A stretch of DNA of 22,110 nucleotides, from positions 1 through 22,110 of the forward strand of contig JBGTBA010000049.1 in assembly GCA_041749595.1 (NCBI GenBank), read 5' to 3'. Source of the DNA: Aurantibrevibacter sp041749595. Lineage in GTDB: Bacteria > Bacteroidota > Bacteroidia > Flavobacteriales > Flavobacteriaceae. Below, piece by piece: positions 8,467-15,631 of the stretch. Below the pieces are notes generated by a model, which made no database searches, was not told the origin of the DNA, and worked only from the letters and a program-made list of their open reading frames with translations. Both the position numbers and the translations under genes were made by a program. Each line of letters starts with the position of its first letter. Position 1 is the first letter of the stretch.

Positions 8467-9204
8467 ATGCAAAAACTACTCTCATATCCCTTAACTTTAG
8501 TTTACTTTATTTTCTTTGGGTTTGTGCTAGTGGTGTTTCACCCCATTCAATGGATCTGTCTTCGGTTTTTTGGATACAATGCCCACAAACGAAGTGTAAG
8601 TCTGCTCAATTTAACTTTATTGAGATGTACCCATATCCTGTGTACTCAATATACCTTTACAAACCACCATTACATCCCAAAAAACAGACCATTGATTATG
8701 GTGGCCAACCATCAAAGTATGCATGATATCCCCCCAATTATATGGTTCATGCGTGCCCACCATCCTAAATTTGTAAGTAAGATAGAGCTTGGAAAGGGCA
8801 TTCCTAGTGTTTCCTTTAATCTACGGCACGGGGGTTCGGCCCTTATTGATAGAAAGGACAGCAAACAATCCGTTGCGGAAATTTCCAAATTGGGAAAGTA
8901 TATAGAAGACCATAATAGAAGTGCGGTTATTTTTCCAGAGGGCACACGAAGTAGAACGGGACATCCAAAAAAATTTCAACCAACAGGACTAAAAATACTA
9001 ATGAAAAATGCCCCCTCCGCATTAATTATACCAATAAGTATAAATAATTCCTGGCGCATGCTGCGTTATGGAAAAATCCCTTATGGCATTGGTAACCATA
9101 TTACCTTGGACCTGCACCAACCTATTGAAAATAGCGGTGATCCAGATGAATTGATAGCAAAAGTGGAGCAGGAGATCGTTTGCGGCATAAATTCCTTTGC
9201 ATGA
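8467..9204 (+). CDS. 1-acyl-sn-glycerol-3-phosphate acyltransferase (PlsC family)
   Basis: This 245-residue membrane-associated enzyme is expected to add the second acyl chain to lysophosphatidic acid, giving phosphatidic acid for phospholipid synthesis. The catalytic HX4D box is N81-H82-QSM-H86-D87, with H82 and D87 as the active pair. The substrate-binding box FPEGTRS is at 156-162, and the GGSALIDR segment (122-129) is the intermediate block. One hydrophobic helix lies at about 8-30. The ATG at 8467 follows a terminator by six bases, so its own promoter may overlap the terminator's T run. The downstream HD gene overlaps its stop codon, giving a translationally coupled pair. Confidence 0.92.
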   Translation: MQKLLSYPLTLVYFIFFGFVLVVFHPIQWICLRFFGYNAHKRSVSLLNLTLLRCTHILCTQYTFTNHHYIPKNRPLIMVANHQSMHDIPPIIWFMRAHHPKFVSKIELGKGIPSVSFNLRHGGSALIDRKDSKQSVAEISKLGKYIEDHNRSAVIFPEGTRSRTGHPKKFQPTGLKILMKNAPSALIIPISINNSWRMLRYGKIPYGIGNHITLDLHQPIENSGDPDELIAKVEQEIVCGINSFA

Positions 9205-9860
9205 CCCATATCAAAATAATTGAACAAACCAGTTGCTTTGTAAAGGAAACCCTTAAAGGTACCGAAGGCGGGCACGACTGGTTCCACATACAGCGTGTTT
9301 TTAACAATGCGCTGTTCATTGCCCGTGAGGAAGAGGTAAATGTACTTGTTGTAGGTCTTGGAGCCCTCTTGCACGATATTGCCGATGCCAAATTCCATGG
9401 GGGCGATGAAACCTTGAGGCCAAAAATAGCCAAAGAATTTTTAGAGTCGCTTTCAATTGATTCCTCCATGATATGCGATGTGGTAAAAATTATTGAAAAC
9501 ATCTCCTTTAAATCGAACCTTGAAGATAAAGCGGAAAGATATCGCTCCAAGGAATTAATGGTTGTGCAGGATGCAGACCGTTTAGATGCTATGGGGGCTA
9601 TTGGCATTGCTAGGGCCTTTAATTACGGTGGCTTTAAAAACCGGGAGCTTTACAATCCCGAAATTGCTCCCAACCTCCTAATGACAAAAGAAGCGTATAA
9701 AACATCTATGTCACCTACGATAAACCACTTTTACGAAAAGCTGTTGCTCCTAAAAGAGGGGATGAACACCAAAACCGGCAAGTACTTTGCGGAAGAAAGG
9801 CATCGATTTATGTTGGATTACCTCAAGCAATTTTATAAGGAATGGGATGGAGGCGCTTAA
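9201..9860 (+). CDS. HD-domain metal-dependent hydrolase
   Basis: This 219-residue protein belongs to the HD superfamily, of the YedJ-like group. Metal-binding residues are visible as H25-D26 (GGHDWFHIQRV), H58-D59 (LLHDIADAK) and an aspartate in VVQDADRLDAMG. The start is the ATG at 9201, which overlaps the PlsC stop as ATGA. A start at 9180 would lie inside plsC. Family members hydrolyse phosphate esters of nucleotides or small molecules, but the true substrate is unknown. Coupling to the acyltransferase suggests joint expression and need not mean a shared pathway. Confidence 0.88.
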   Translation: MTHIKIIEQTSCFVKETLKGTEGGHDWFHIQRVFNNALFIAREEEVNVLVVGLGALLHDIADAKFHGGDETLRPKIAKEFLESLSIDSSMICDVVKIIENISFKSNLEDKAERYRSKELMVVQDADRLDAMGAIGIARAFNYGGFKNRELYNPEIAPNLLMTKEAYKTSMSPTINHFYEKLLLLKEGMNTKTGKYFAEERHRFMLDYLKQFYKEWDGGA

Positions 9861-9944
9861 TTCCACTTATCCAACCATAAATAAACTTTGTGCTTTACAT
9901 ATTTTTTGTATCTTGATACCCTACTTACCTTTCATTCTTAAACC

Positions 9945-11369
9945 ATGCAAAGAAGAAAATTCATCAAAAATGTAGCGGCCTCATCGGCCATTTTTTCTAT
10001 TGTCCCCAATTTTGTTTTAGGGAAAAACCATGTTCCCCCCAGCGACACCCTTTACATAGGGGCTTTTGGCGTAGGGGGCCGGGGGGCGAGCGTAATGAAC
10101 GGACTAGACGAAACCCAGAAAGTAAAATTCGTAACGCTCTGCGATGTGGACGATAGAAGGGCGGCGGATACCTATAAAAAATACCCTAAAGCAATTAGGT
10201 ACAAAGACTTTAGAAAGGTTTATGACAAACATCTGGGTGAGATCGATGCCGTTATGGTGGCCACACCGGATCATACCCACGCCACCATTGCACTCCCCTT
10301 TATGCGCGCCAAAAAACATGCATACGTAGAAAAACCGCTGACCCATAACATCCATGAGGCACGTTTGATGACCCAGGTGGCAAATGAACAGCAAATTGTT
10401 ACTCAAATGGGCAACCAAGGAGCCTCCAGCGATGGTAGCCGGCAGGCCAAAGAATGGATCCGATCCGGTATTATAGGAAGGGTAGAAAAGGTTGATTGTT
10501 GGACCAACCGCCCCGTATGGCCCCAAGGTGTACCAATTCCTGTAGGCAAAGAATCGGTTCCAAAGGAACTGGATTGGGACCAATGGTTGGGACCCGCTGC
10601 TATGCGCGATTATAATCCCGCTTACCTTCCCTTTAAATGGAGAGGTTGGTGGGATTTTGGAACAGGAGCCCTTGGCGACATGGGATGCCATATCATGGAA
10701 ACCCCATTCGGTGTGCTGGATTTGGGTTATCCAACAGAAGCAGAGGCCAGTTGCACCACGGTTTGGGTGGGCGATTTTGTTGAGGCTGATTATAGCGCAT
10801 CGTGCCCACCATCCTCTATTGTACGATTAAAGTTCCATACGGAAGCACATGGAGATATAGCCCTTAATTGGTATGATGGAGGAATTAAACCCGATCTTCC
10901 AGATGAATTAAAAGATGGTGAAACCATAGGGGATTCAGGTGGCGGAACGGTATTTTACGGCACGAAAGGTATTTTGGTCTGCGATACGTATTCACAAAAT
11001 GCCAGATTATTGCCTTCGGAAAACATGGGTCTTTTCAATCCCCCTAAACCGTATCTTACCCGAATTGAAGGATCCACTTCCGGACATCAAAGAAACTTTG
11101 TGGAAGGCTGTTTAAATGGCATACAGACCTCTTCGGGCTTTGCCAGATCCGGTCCTTTAACGGAAGCCGTTCTTATGGGAAATTTGGCCATTAAAGCGTA
11201 CCAGTACAAAGAGCTAAAACCCGGAAAGAAAGTGGGTGATTGGGATCCATATGACACGCCCGGAAGGCGCAAGATATTGTGGGATGGGGAAAATATGCGA
11301 GTCACCAATTATGACAAAGCCAACGAATGGGTAAGGGGAACATACCGAAAAGGTTGGGAGTTGAAATAA
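9945..11369 (+). CDS. Exported Gfo/Idh/MocA family oxidoreductase
   Basis: This 474-residue protein starts with a twin-arginine-like signal (QRRKFIKNVAASSAIFSIVP). The Rossmann fold has the dinucleotide motif GVGGRG (42-47), the TPDHTHA segment (108-114) and the EKPL motif (129-132), whose lysine is the usual catalytic residue of the family. The C-terminal half has the WRGWWDFGTGALGDMGCH segment seen in exported members from Bacteroidota and Planctomycetota. Related enzymes work on sugars, and glycosidase family GH109 is a relative, so carbohydrate modification in the periplasm is likely, but the substrate is unknown. No polysaccharide utilisation genes are next to it. Confidence 0.9.
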   Translation: MQRRKFIKNVAASSAIFSIVPNFVLGKNHVPPSDTLYIGAFGVGGRGASVMNGLDETQKVKFVTLCDVDDRRAADTYKKYPKAIRYKDFRKVYDKHLGEIDAVMVATPDHTHATIALPFMRAKKHAYVEKPLTHNIHEARLMTQVANEQQIVTQMGNQGASSDGSRQAKEWIRSGIIGRVEKVDCWTNRPVWPQGVPIPVGKESVPKELDWDQWLGPAAMRDYNPAYLPFKWRGWWDFGTGALGDMGCHIMETPFGVLDLGYPTEAEASCTTVWVGDFVEADYSASCPPSSIVRLKFHTEAHGDIALNWYDGGIKPDLPDELKDGETIGDSGGGTVFYGTKGILVCDTYSQNARLLPSENMGLFNPPKPYLTRIEGSTSGHQRNFVEGCLNGIQTSSGFARSGPLTEAVLMGNLAIKAYQYKELKPGKKVGDWDPYDTPGRRKILWDGENMRVTNYDKANEWVRGTYRKGWELK

Positions 11370-11441
11370 TATTACGGTAATTTTCAACAAAAAAATGCAC
11401 CTGTAAATTAATGGTTCGGTATTCACTTGAATAGGTAATGG

Positions 11442-11485
11442 CATCCTGACCGTCTAAAGGTAATTTAATATCGACGGTCAGGATG
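11442..11485. repeat. 13-bp perfect inverted repeat between convergent genes
   Basis: CATCCTGACCGTC (11442-11454) and GACGGTCAGGATG (11473-11485) are perfect reverse complements separated by 18 AT-rich bases. No U run follows on either strand, so it is not a typical terminator. The outer word TCAGGATGAC (11478-11487) occurs again at 20552-20561 at the edge of another inverted-repeat element. Confidence 0.75.
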
Positions 11486-11513
11486 ACCAACCAAAAAACC
11501 CATTTTCAATGAT

Positions 11514-11538
11514 AAAAACGTATTACCTTCAATACGTT
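11514..11538 (-). terminator. Terminator of the Old Yellow Enzyme gene, overlapping its stop codon
   Basis: On the minus strand AACGTATT and AATACGTT (11531-11538 and 11517-11524 in plus coordinates) form an 8-bp stem with a 6-base loop, followed by TTTTT. The stop codon TGA (11529-11531) is inside the hairpin, so the last codons and the terminator share bases. Confidence 0.65.
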
Positions 11539-12635
11539 ACTTTCTGAAGTGCGGGATAATCGGTATATCCTTTTTCCCCAGGCACATAAAAGGTGTTTTG
11601 GTCCCATTCCTGTAGGGACGCCCCCAATTCAAATCGATTGGGCAAATCCGGATTGGAAATAAATAATTTGCCATAGGCCACCAAATCGGCCAAACCATCT
11701 TCCAAAACCTTGTTGCCTTTTTCATGGTCAAAATTGTTGTTGATCATTAAGGTTCCTTTGTAAAGTGGCCTAAAATGTTTGGCTATTTCACCCACCAAAA
11801 AAGGCACGCTACTTACATCGGTAAAGGGTTCGGAAAAATGTGCATAGGCCAGGTCATAGCCATTCAATTTTTTTACGATATATTCAAAAGTTGGTATGGT
11901 TTCGGCATCGGCTTGCATTCCGAACGCCCCGTGCAAGGACGGATTTAACCGAACCCCAATACGATTTTCGGGATACACCGTTTTGATCTGATCGATTACA
12001 TCAAAAAGTAAACGTGCCCTGTTTTCGATACCGCCACCATACGCATCAGTACGCTTATTGGTATGTGCATTAAAAAATTGATGGAACAGATACCCGTTGG
12101 AGGAATGGATCTCTACCCCATCAAAACCTGCTTTTTTTGCATTTTCGGCAGCTTGTTTAAAGTCGGCTATCGTTTGGGCAATTTCTTCCGAAGTCATGGG
12201 TTTTGGACTTACGGTATCTTTAAACCCCTCTGGGGTGTATGATTTTTCATTAGGATTGACATCGCTTGCCGATAGTGGTTTTTCACCATTGTGAAAATCG
12301 GGGTGCGACATACTGCCGCAATGCCAAAGCTGGATAAAAATTTTTCCATCTTCTAAATGAACTGCATCTACCACCTTTTTCCAACCGACCACCTGCGCCT
12401 CTGAATAAATACCGGGGGTATTGATATAGCCTACTGCCTTCTTGGAAACTTGGGACCCCTCTGTGATGATAAGTCCGGCTGAGGCCCTTTGTTTATAATA
12501 CAATTGGTGCAACTCCGTAGGCATATTTTCGGGATTGTTGGCACGTGAACGGGTCATAGGTGCCATGACAATCCTATTTTTGAGAACTAAATTACCCATT
12601 TTATAGGACGTAAGTAATTGCTGATCTGTTTTCAT
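11529..12635 (-). CDS. Old Yellow Enzyme family alkene reductase (NemA-like)
   Basis: This 368-residue FMN-binding TIM-barrel flavoprotein is expected to reduce activated C=C bonds of enals, enones or nitro compounds with NAD(P)H. Visible family features are NRIVMAPMTRSRA (20-32, with T28 near the flavin), IQLWHCGS (101-108), the substrate-binding pair H177/N180 followed by Y182 in HSSNGYLFHQFF, and the RTDAYGGGIENRARLL segment (195-210). The start at 12635 (MKTDQQLL) is chosen. The longer frame to 12674 runs through the promoter box and the operator palindrome. The gene is probably induced by electrophile stress through a repressor that is not encoded here. Confidence 0.93.
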   Translation of the reverse strand: MKTDQQLLTSYKMGNLVLKNRIVMAPMTRSRANNPENMPTELHQLYYKQRASAGLIITEGSQVSKKAVGYINTPGIYSEAQVVGWKKVVDAVHLEDGKIFIQLWHCGSMSHPDFHNGEKPLSASDVNPNEKSYTPEGFKDTVSPKPMTSEEIAQTIADFKQAAENAKKAGFDGVEIHSSNGYLFHQFFNAHTNKRTDAYGGGIENRARLLFDVIDQIKTVYPENRIGVRLNPSLHGAFGMQADAETIPTFEYIVKKLNGYDLAYAHFSEPFTDVSSVPFLVGEIAKHFRPLYKGTLMINNNFDHEKGNKVLEDGLADLVAYGKLFISNPDLPNRFELGASLQEWDQNTFYVPGEKGYTDYPALQKVTY

Positions 12636-12647
12636 CTTCTGTTTTTT

Positions 12648-12666
12648 ATTTGTATATACAAATGTA
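12648..12666 (-). promoter_or_regulatory. Promoter and palindromic operator candidate of the Old Yellow Enzyme gene
   Basis: ATTTGTATATACAAAT at 12648-12663 is a perfect 16-bp palindrome. It overlaps the minus-strand -7 box TACATTTG (12659-12666) and covers the probable transcription start. A dimeric repressor bound there would block RNA polymerase. Redox-sensing MarR and HxlR-type repressors often control such enzymes and use similar short AT-rich palindromes, but the actual regulator is unknown. Confidence 0.55.
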
Positions 12667-12723
12667 CGCGCCATGAAACGATATGCGTGTTAAAGTTTTG
12701 GCAAAAAGGAATTTTTATTGCCC

Positions 12724-12879
12724 TTATGCGGCACTAAAGGCCAAGGTAAATCTAGTTGTTTCACTTAAGCCTTCAATTAACTCAGGGTTAAGACAAAGAA
12801 TAGGACCCTTTTCCGAAGGAATTAGCAAATGCCCATGCTCAATCAAAATTATTCCCTTATTTTTATCTAAAATCGAATC
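12724..12879 (-). other. Unexplained 51-codon open frame, possible gene remnant
   Basis: This frame is open from a TAG (12880-12882) to a TAA (12724-12726), but it has no ATG or GTG start. It reads like protein, with segments such as GIILIEHGHLLIPSEKGPI and LCLNPELIEGLSE, and its codon use resembles neighbouring genes. It may be the remains of a deleted gene, perhaps a regulator of the adjacent alkene reductase, but I recognise no family. The overlapping plus-strand frame (12683-12883) looks less like a protein. Confidence 0.25.
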
Positions 12880-12890
12880 CTAGTAGTGCC

Positions 12891-13904
12891 ATGAAAAAAC
12901 CCATAAAAACCGGTATTTTGTCTTTTGGCCTTTCCGGTAAAATATTCCATGCCCCTTTTTTAAAGGAGCATCCCGGATTTGAATTCCATGGTATTGTGGA
13001 ACGAAGCAAAAAAGAAGCGCACCATAGCTATCCCCATGTTAAAAGTTATGATAACGTGGACTCATTGCTGGCCGATCCGGAAATAGAATTGATAGTGGTG
13101 AACACCCCCAATTATACCCACTTTGATTTAGCCCTAACAGCCCTAAAGGCCCAAAAGCACGTGCTGTTGGAAAAACCTTTTACCGTAACTTCGGCGGAGG
13201 CCAAACAACTCTTTGAAGAGGCCCAGAAGCGCCATCTTTTCGTCCTTCCCTATCAAAACCGACGGTATGACAGCGATTTTCTATCCCTAGTACAGGTTCT
13301 TCAATCGGGCAAATTGGGTAAATTGGTGGAGGTGCATATGCGCTTTGATCGTTACAGATACGCTATTGGCCCCAAGGTGGGGAAAGAAACACCCGTACCC
13401 GGCAGTGGTTTACTGTACGACTTGGGTCCCCATTTATTGGATTCGCTGATCTCGCTTTTTGGCAACCCTGTAAAATGGACCAAAACCACGGGGCATTTTA
13501 GGCCCAAAACCCAAGTGGATGATTATGTGCACATACATTTGGAGTATCCCAATCAATTACAGGTTTTTGTAACCACTAGTCTGTTGGTGGCTGCACCGCT
13601 GCCCTCCTTTATTGTGCATGGCACTAAAGGTTCGTATTTAAAGGACCGCACCAATATCCAGGAAGAACAATTGTTGGCAGGTATGTCCTTAAACGACCCG
13701 CTGTACGGAATTGAAGGGACAGCTAATAACGGTGTTCTTACACTAATTAATGAGGATGGATCCAAAACCGTGGAAGAGATTATACCGGTAAAATCCTCCT
13801 ATATGCATGTATTTGAAGATGTGTACCAAACTCTTCGGGAAGCAAAACCCTATCCGGTGACCCAGGAACAGATTTTACAGCAATTGGAGATTTTGGAGGG
13901 ATAG
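12891..13904 (+). CDS. Gfo/Idh/MocA family oxidoreductase (cytoplasmic)
   Basis: This 337-residue protein has no signal peptide and should act in the cytoplasm. The Rossmann motif is GLSGKIFHAPFL (13-24), a variant of the usual GxGxxG. The NTPNYTHFD segment (71-79) and EKPF (94-97) with catalytic K95 follow. The central SGLLYDLGPHLLDSL segment belongs to the C-terminal oxidoreductase domain. The family resembles YdgJ/YvaA-type sugar or inositol dehydrogenases, with NAD(P) as cofactor. The substrate is unknown. It is transcribed away from the Old Yellow Enzyme gene and is unrelated in sequence detail to the exported homologue at 9945. No clear promoter box was found upstream. Confidence 0.9.
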   Translation: MKKPIKTGILSFGLSGKIFHAPFLKEHPGFEFHGIVERSKKEAHHSYPHVKSYDNVDSLLADPEIELIVVNTPNYTHFDLALTALKAQKHVLLEKPFTVTSAEAKQLFEEAQKRHLFVLPYQNRRYDSDFLSLVQVLQSGKLGKLVEVHMRFDRYRYAIGPKVGKETPVPGSGLLYDLGPHLLDSLISLFGNPVKWTKTTGHFRPKTQVDDYVHIHLEYPNQLQVFVTTSLLVAAPLPSFIVHGTKGSYLKDRTNIQEEQLLAGMSLNDPLYGIEGTANNGVLTLINEDGSKTVEEIIPVKSSYMHVFEDVYQTLREAKPYPVTQEQILQQLEILEG

Positions 13905-13939
13905 TGTCTTCGTTTAAGCCGGTAACGCCCATACTATGT

Positions 13940-14029
13940 TTACCAATATGTAAAACGGTCATCGATAGCTTTTTTTAGACCCAGATATCCAAGTACCTCC
14001 CATTTGCGCTCTACTCTGCGAGGATCTCC
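13940..14029 (-). other. Short open frame in decayed sequence
   Basis: This 29-codon frame on the minus strand reads GDPRRVERKWEVLGYLGLKK followed by AIDDRFTYW. It is bounded by a stop on each side and has no start codon. It looks like the tail of a lost gene. No family is recognised. The rest of 13905-14124 shows nothing else that I can support. Confidence 0.15.
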
Positions 14030-14124
14030 CTACAAGGCAGAAAATGATAACCTAACTCTGAAAAATGTTATTGCTTTGCAAACTATTTAAATGCGATATT
14101 TCAATAATTGGGGCATCGCAATGT

Positions 14125-14346
14125 AAAAACCACGCAAAAGTGGATACAAAGAGCAAGTTTATCAACACTTTTGTTGTAACGGGCGCATCGGTCCGCGACC
14201 CGCAAGCCACCGATAACTTGTTAGAGCATAGCGATGAAGGTCAAGATGTGCACGCGGACAGTGCTTATACAGGGAAAAATCAACAAGCAGTGATTGCAAA
14301 ACATAAAATGATAGATAAAGTTCACGAACTGCAAAGCAATCACTGA
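14125..14346 (+). pseudogene. IS5-type transposase remnant
   Basis: About 73 codons match the middle of IS5-family DDE transposases: KNHAKVDTKSKFI, then VVTGASVRDPQATDNLLE, then the DEGQDVHADSAYTG block that carries a catalytic aspartate. The N-terminal part is missing upstream, where the reading frame loses similarity. The C-terminal part that would carry the final glutamate is cut off by a stop after KMIDKVHEL. No terminal inverted repeats were found. It is a dead fragment, left by an old insertion and deletion. Confidence 0.8.
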
Positions 14347-14383
14347 ACTCTTATAAAAATAAAAACTTTGTGAAGTAAAAAGG

Positions 14384-14863
14384 CTACAGCGTCCTTAAAT
14401 ACTCTGCCACGGACCTAGCCTCTTCTTCGGTAAAGTTTTGGTTTAGCATAATGGCATTGTTGTACTCTTTTAGCAATGCCTTTGCAATGGGGTCTTCCTT
14501 AAGCATGCCATCCGGGTTTAAAATCATGTTCATTACCCATTCCGGACTTCTACGTTCGTAGACTCCTGCCAATGCAGGTCCTATCAACCGCTGGTTGGCC
14601 ATGTGGCAGGCTACGCAGGTAGTGCTGAATTTTGCCTCTCCCTTGGAAGCTAATTCGGTGTTGATCGTTGCCTCAAAGGTTACAGATTTTATGGGGCCAA
14701 CACCTTTATTTTCCAAATCTACCGGCACACCACCGGAAGGTGCAGTCGTTTTGGTCTCCTGTTTGGCTCGATTTAGTTCGAAGCTTTCTTTCTTTTCTTC
14801 TTTTTTTCCACCACAGCCGGTTAAAATGGCTCCGAGGGCCAAGATGCTAAATAACTTTTTCAT
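14384..14863 (-). CDS. Cytochrome c lipoprotein
   Basis: This 159-residue protein begins with a lipoprotein signal (LGAILTGC, C17 as the lipidated cysteine) and a charged, flexible linker up to about 65. The class I cytochrome c domain follows. Haem binds through C83, C86 and H87 (CVACH), and M139 in NNAIMLNQNFTEEEARS is the likely second axial ligand, although M119 is possible. It should be an electron carrier anchored to a membrane on the periplasmic side. Partners are not visible: the gene is alone, with decayed sequence on both sides. No clear promoter box was found. Confidence 0.9.
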   Translation of the reverse strand: MKKLFSILALGAILTGCGGKKEEKKESFELNRAKQETKTTAPSGGVPVDLENKGVGPIKSVTFEATINTELASKGEAKFSTTCVACHMANQRLIGPALAGVYERRSPEWVMNMILNPDGMLKEDPIAKALLKEYNNAIMLNQNFTEEEARSVAEYLRTL

Positions 14864-15068
14864 TTGTCGCTTTCTTATGGTTCGTATTAATGGAGCCCGT
14901 TATGGAACAGTACAACTTATGGACAATCCCTACCGGCACCGAACAGGTCTCCGACTCCTAAATTTTTGTTGGCTCTAATATAGGAAATAAACCATTAAAT
15001 GTACAAATCTGTTTTTTGATTTGGTATTAAAAGGAGTTGCTTTTGATCAAATACAACAAAAAAATTGA

Positions 15069-15251
15069 TTTCTTAATATTCTTATAGTCAAGGATTGCAT
15101 ACTGGTAAATACCGGAACCGCACCATTGGGCATCAATTTAGAAAATGCCCACGATACTCTTTATGGACTTCTTTCCCTTGCCAATGCGCTTGCTACCCTT
15201 GGATCGCCCCGAATCGTCCAAGCGGGCTTTTCTATAAAATTTTCAGTGTAA
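15069..15251 (+). pseudogene. Possible remnant of a TonB-dependent receptor 3' end
   Basis: This 60-codon frame has no usable start. It ends with GSPRIVQAGFSIKFSV and a stop. This resembles the last beta-strand of TonB-dependent outer membrane receptors, which usually end PRxxQxGxxxxF close to the C-terminus. The preceding APLGINLENAHDTLYG segment is loop-like. It lies on the opposite strand to the intact receptor and is not a copy of its end. The minus strand of the same bases is also partly open, so the assignment is uncertain. Confidence 0.3.
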
Positions 15252-15495
15252 GGAGTACCATCGCTGCCAAAGAGGCCCTTGCCCGACATCGCTACATGAG
15301 TTGCCCCAAAAGGTATTTACAGGACAACCTAGCGAACCTGCACGATTTGGAGAACAGCTTCCGCCGGATAAGCTAAAAAACAATATCAAACTTGGCATCA
15401 TAAATTATAATATCAAGTTGTATAGGTGCTAACTATTCAAACATAAATGAGCGACAAACCAACTATACCGGATAAAGTTGGTCTAACTGGCCTAG

Positions 15496-15630
15496 AACAA
15501 TTCCTTAGCGCCTTTTTTGGAGATCGGCACAAAAATAGAACCCCGTACTTATTTTGCCCATTTAGGAAAAAGAACCGTCGCCGCAAACAAAAAATCCACG
15601 GCGACGGAAAACCCAGTAAAAATTTCCTGA
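15496..15630 (+). other. Unexplained 44-codon open frame
   Basis: This frame runs from a TAG to a TGA and includes the segments APFLEIGTKIEPRTYFAHLG and KRTVAANKKSTATENPVKIS. It lacks a start codon and overlaps the receptor terminator. It may be the tail of a lost gene. A competing 62-codon frame with an ATG at 15447 covers the same bases and looks less protein-like. Confidence 0.15.
15565..15607 (-). terminator. Terminator of the TonB receptor gene
   Basis: On the minus strand CCGTCGCCG and CGGCGACGG form a perfect 9-bp GC-rich stem (15599-15607 with 15575-15583) around a 15-base T-rich loop, followed by TTCTTTTTCC. It begins 24 bases after the receptor stop codon. Confidence 0.8.
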
Positions 15631-15631
15631 A

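Larger units (their letters stand above)
14864..15631. other. 768-base gap with gene remnants
   Basis: No intact gene is supported here. The part next to the cytochrome gene is an untranslated leader without a recognisable promoter box. Bases 15069-15251 hold a possible TonB-receptor remnant, 15496-15630 an unexplained open frame, and 15565-15607 the terminator of the TonB receptor gene. Bases 15252-15495 show nothing that I can identify. Confidence 0.6.

Noticed and set aside
10104..10691. 195-codon open frame antisense to the exported oxidoreductase
   Set aside because: It lies wholly inside a gene with clear family motifs, its translation has no recognisable domain, and its composition fits a shadow frame.
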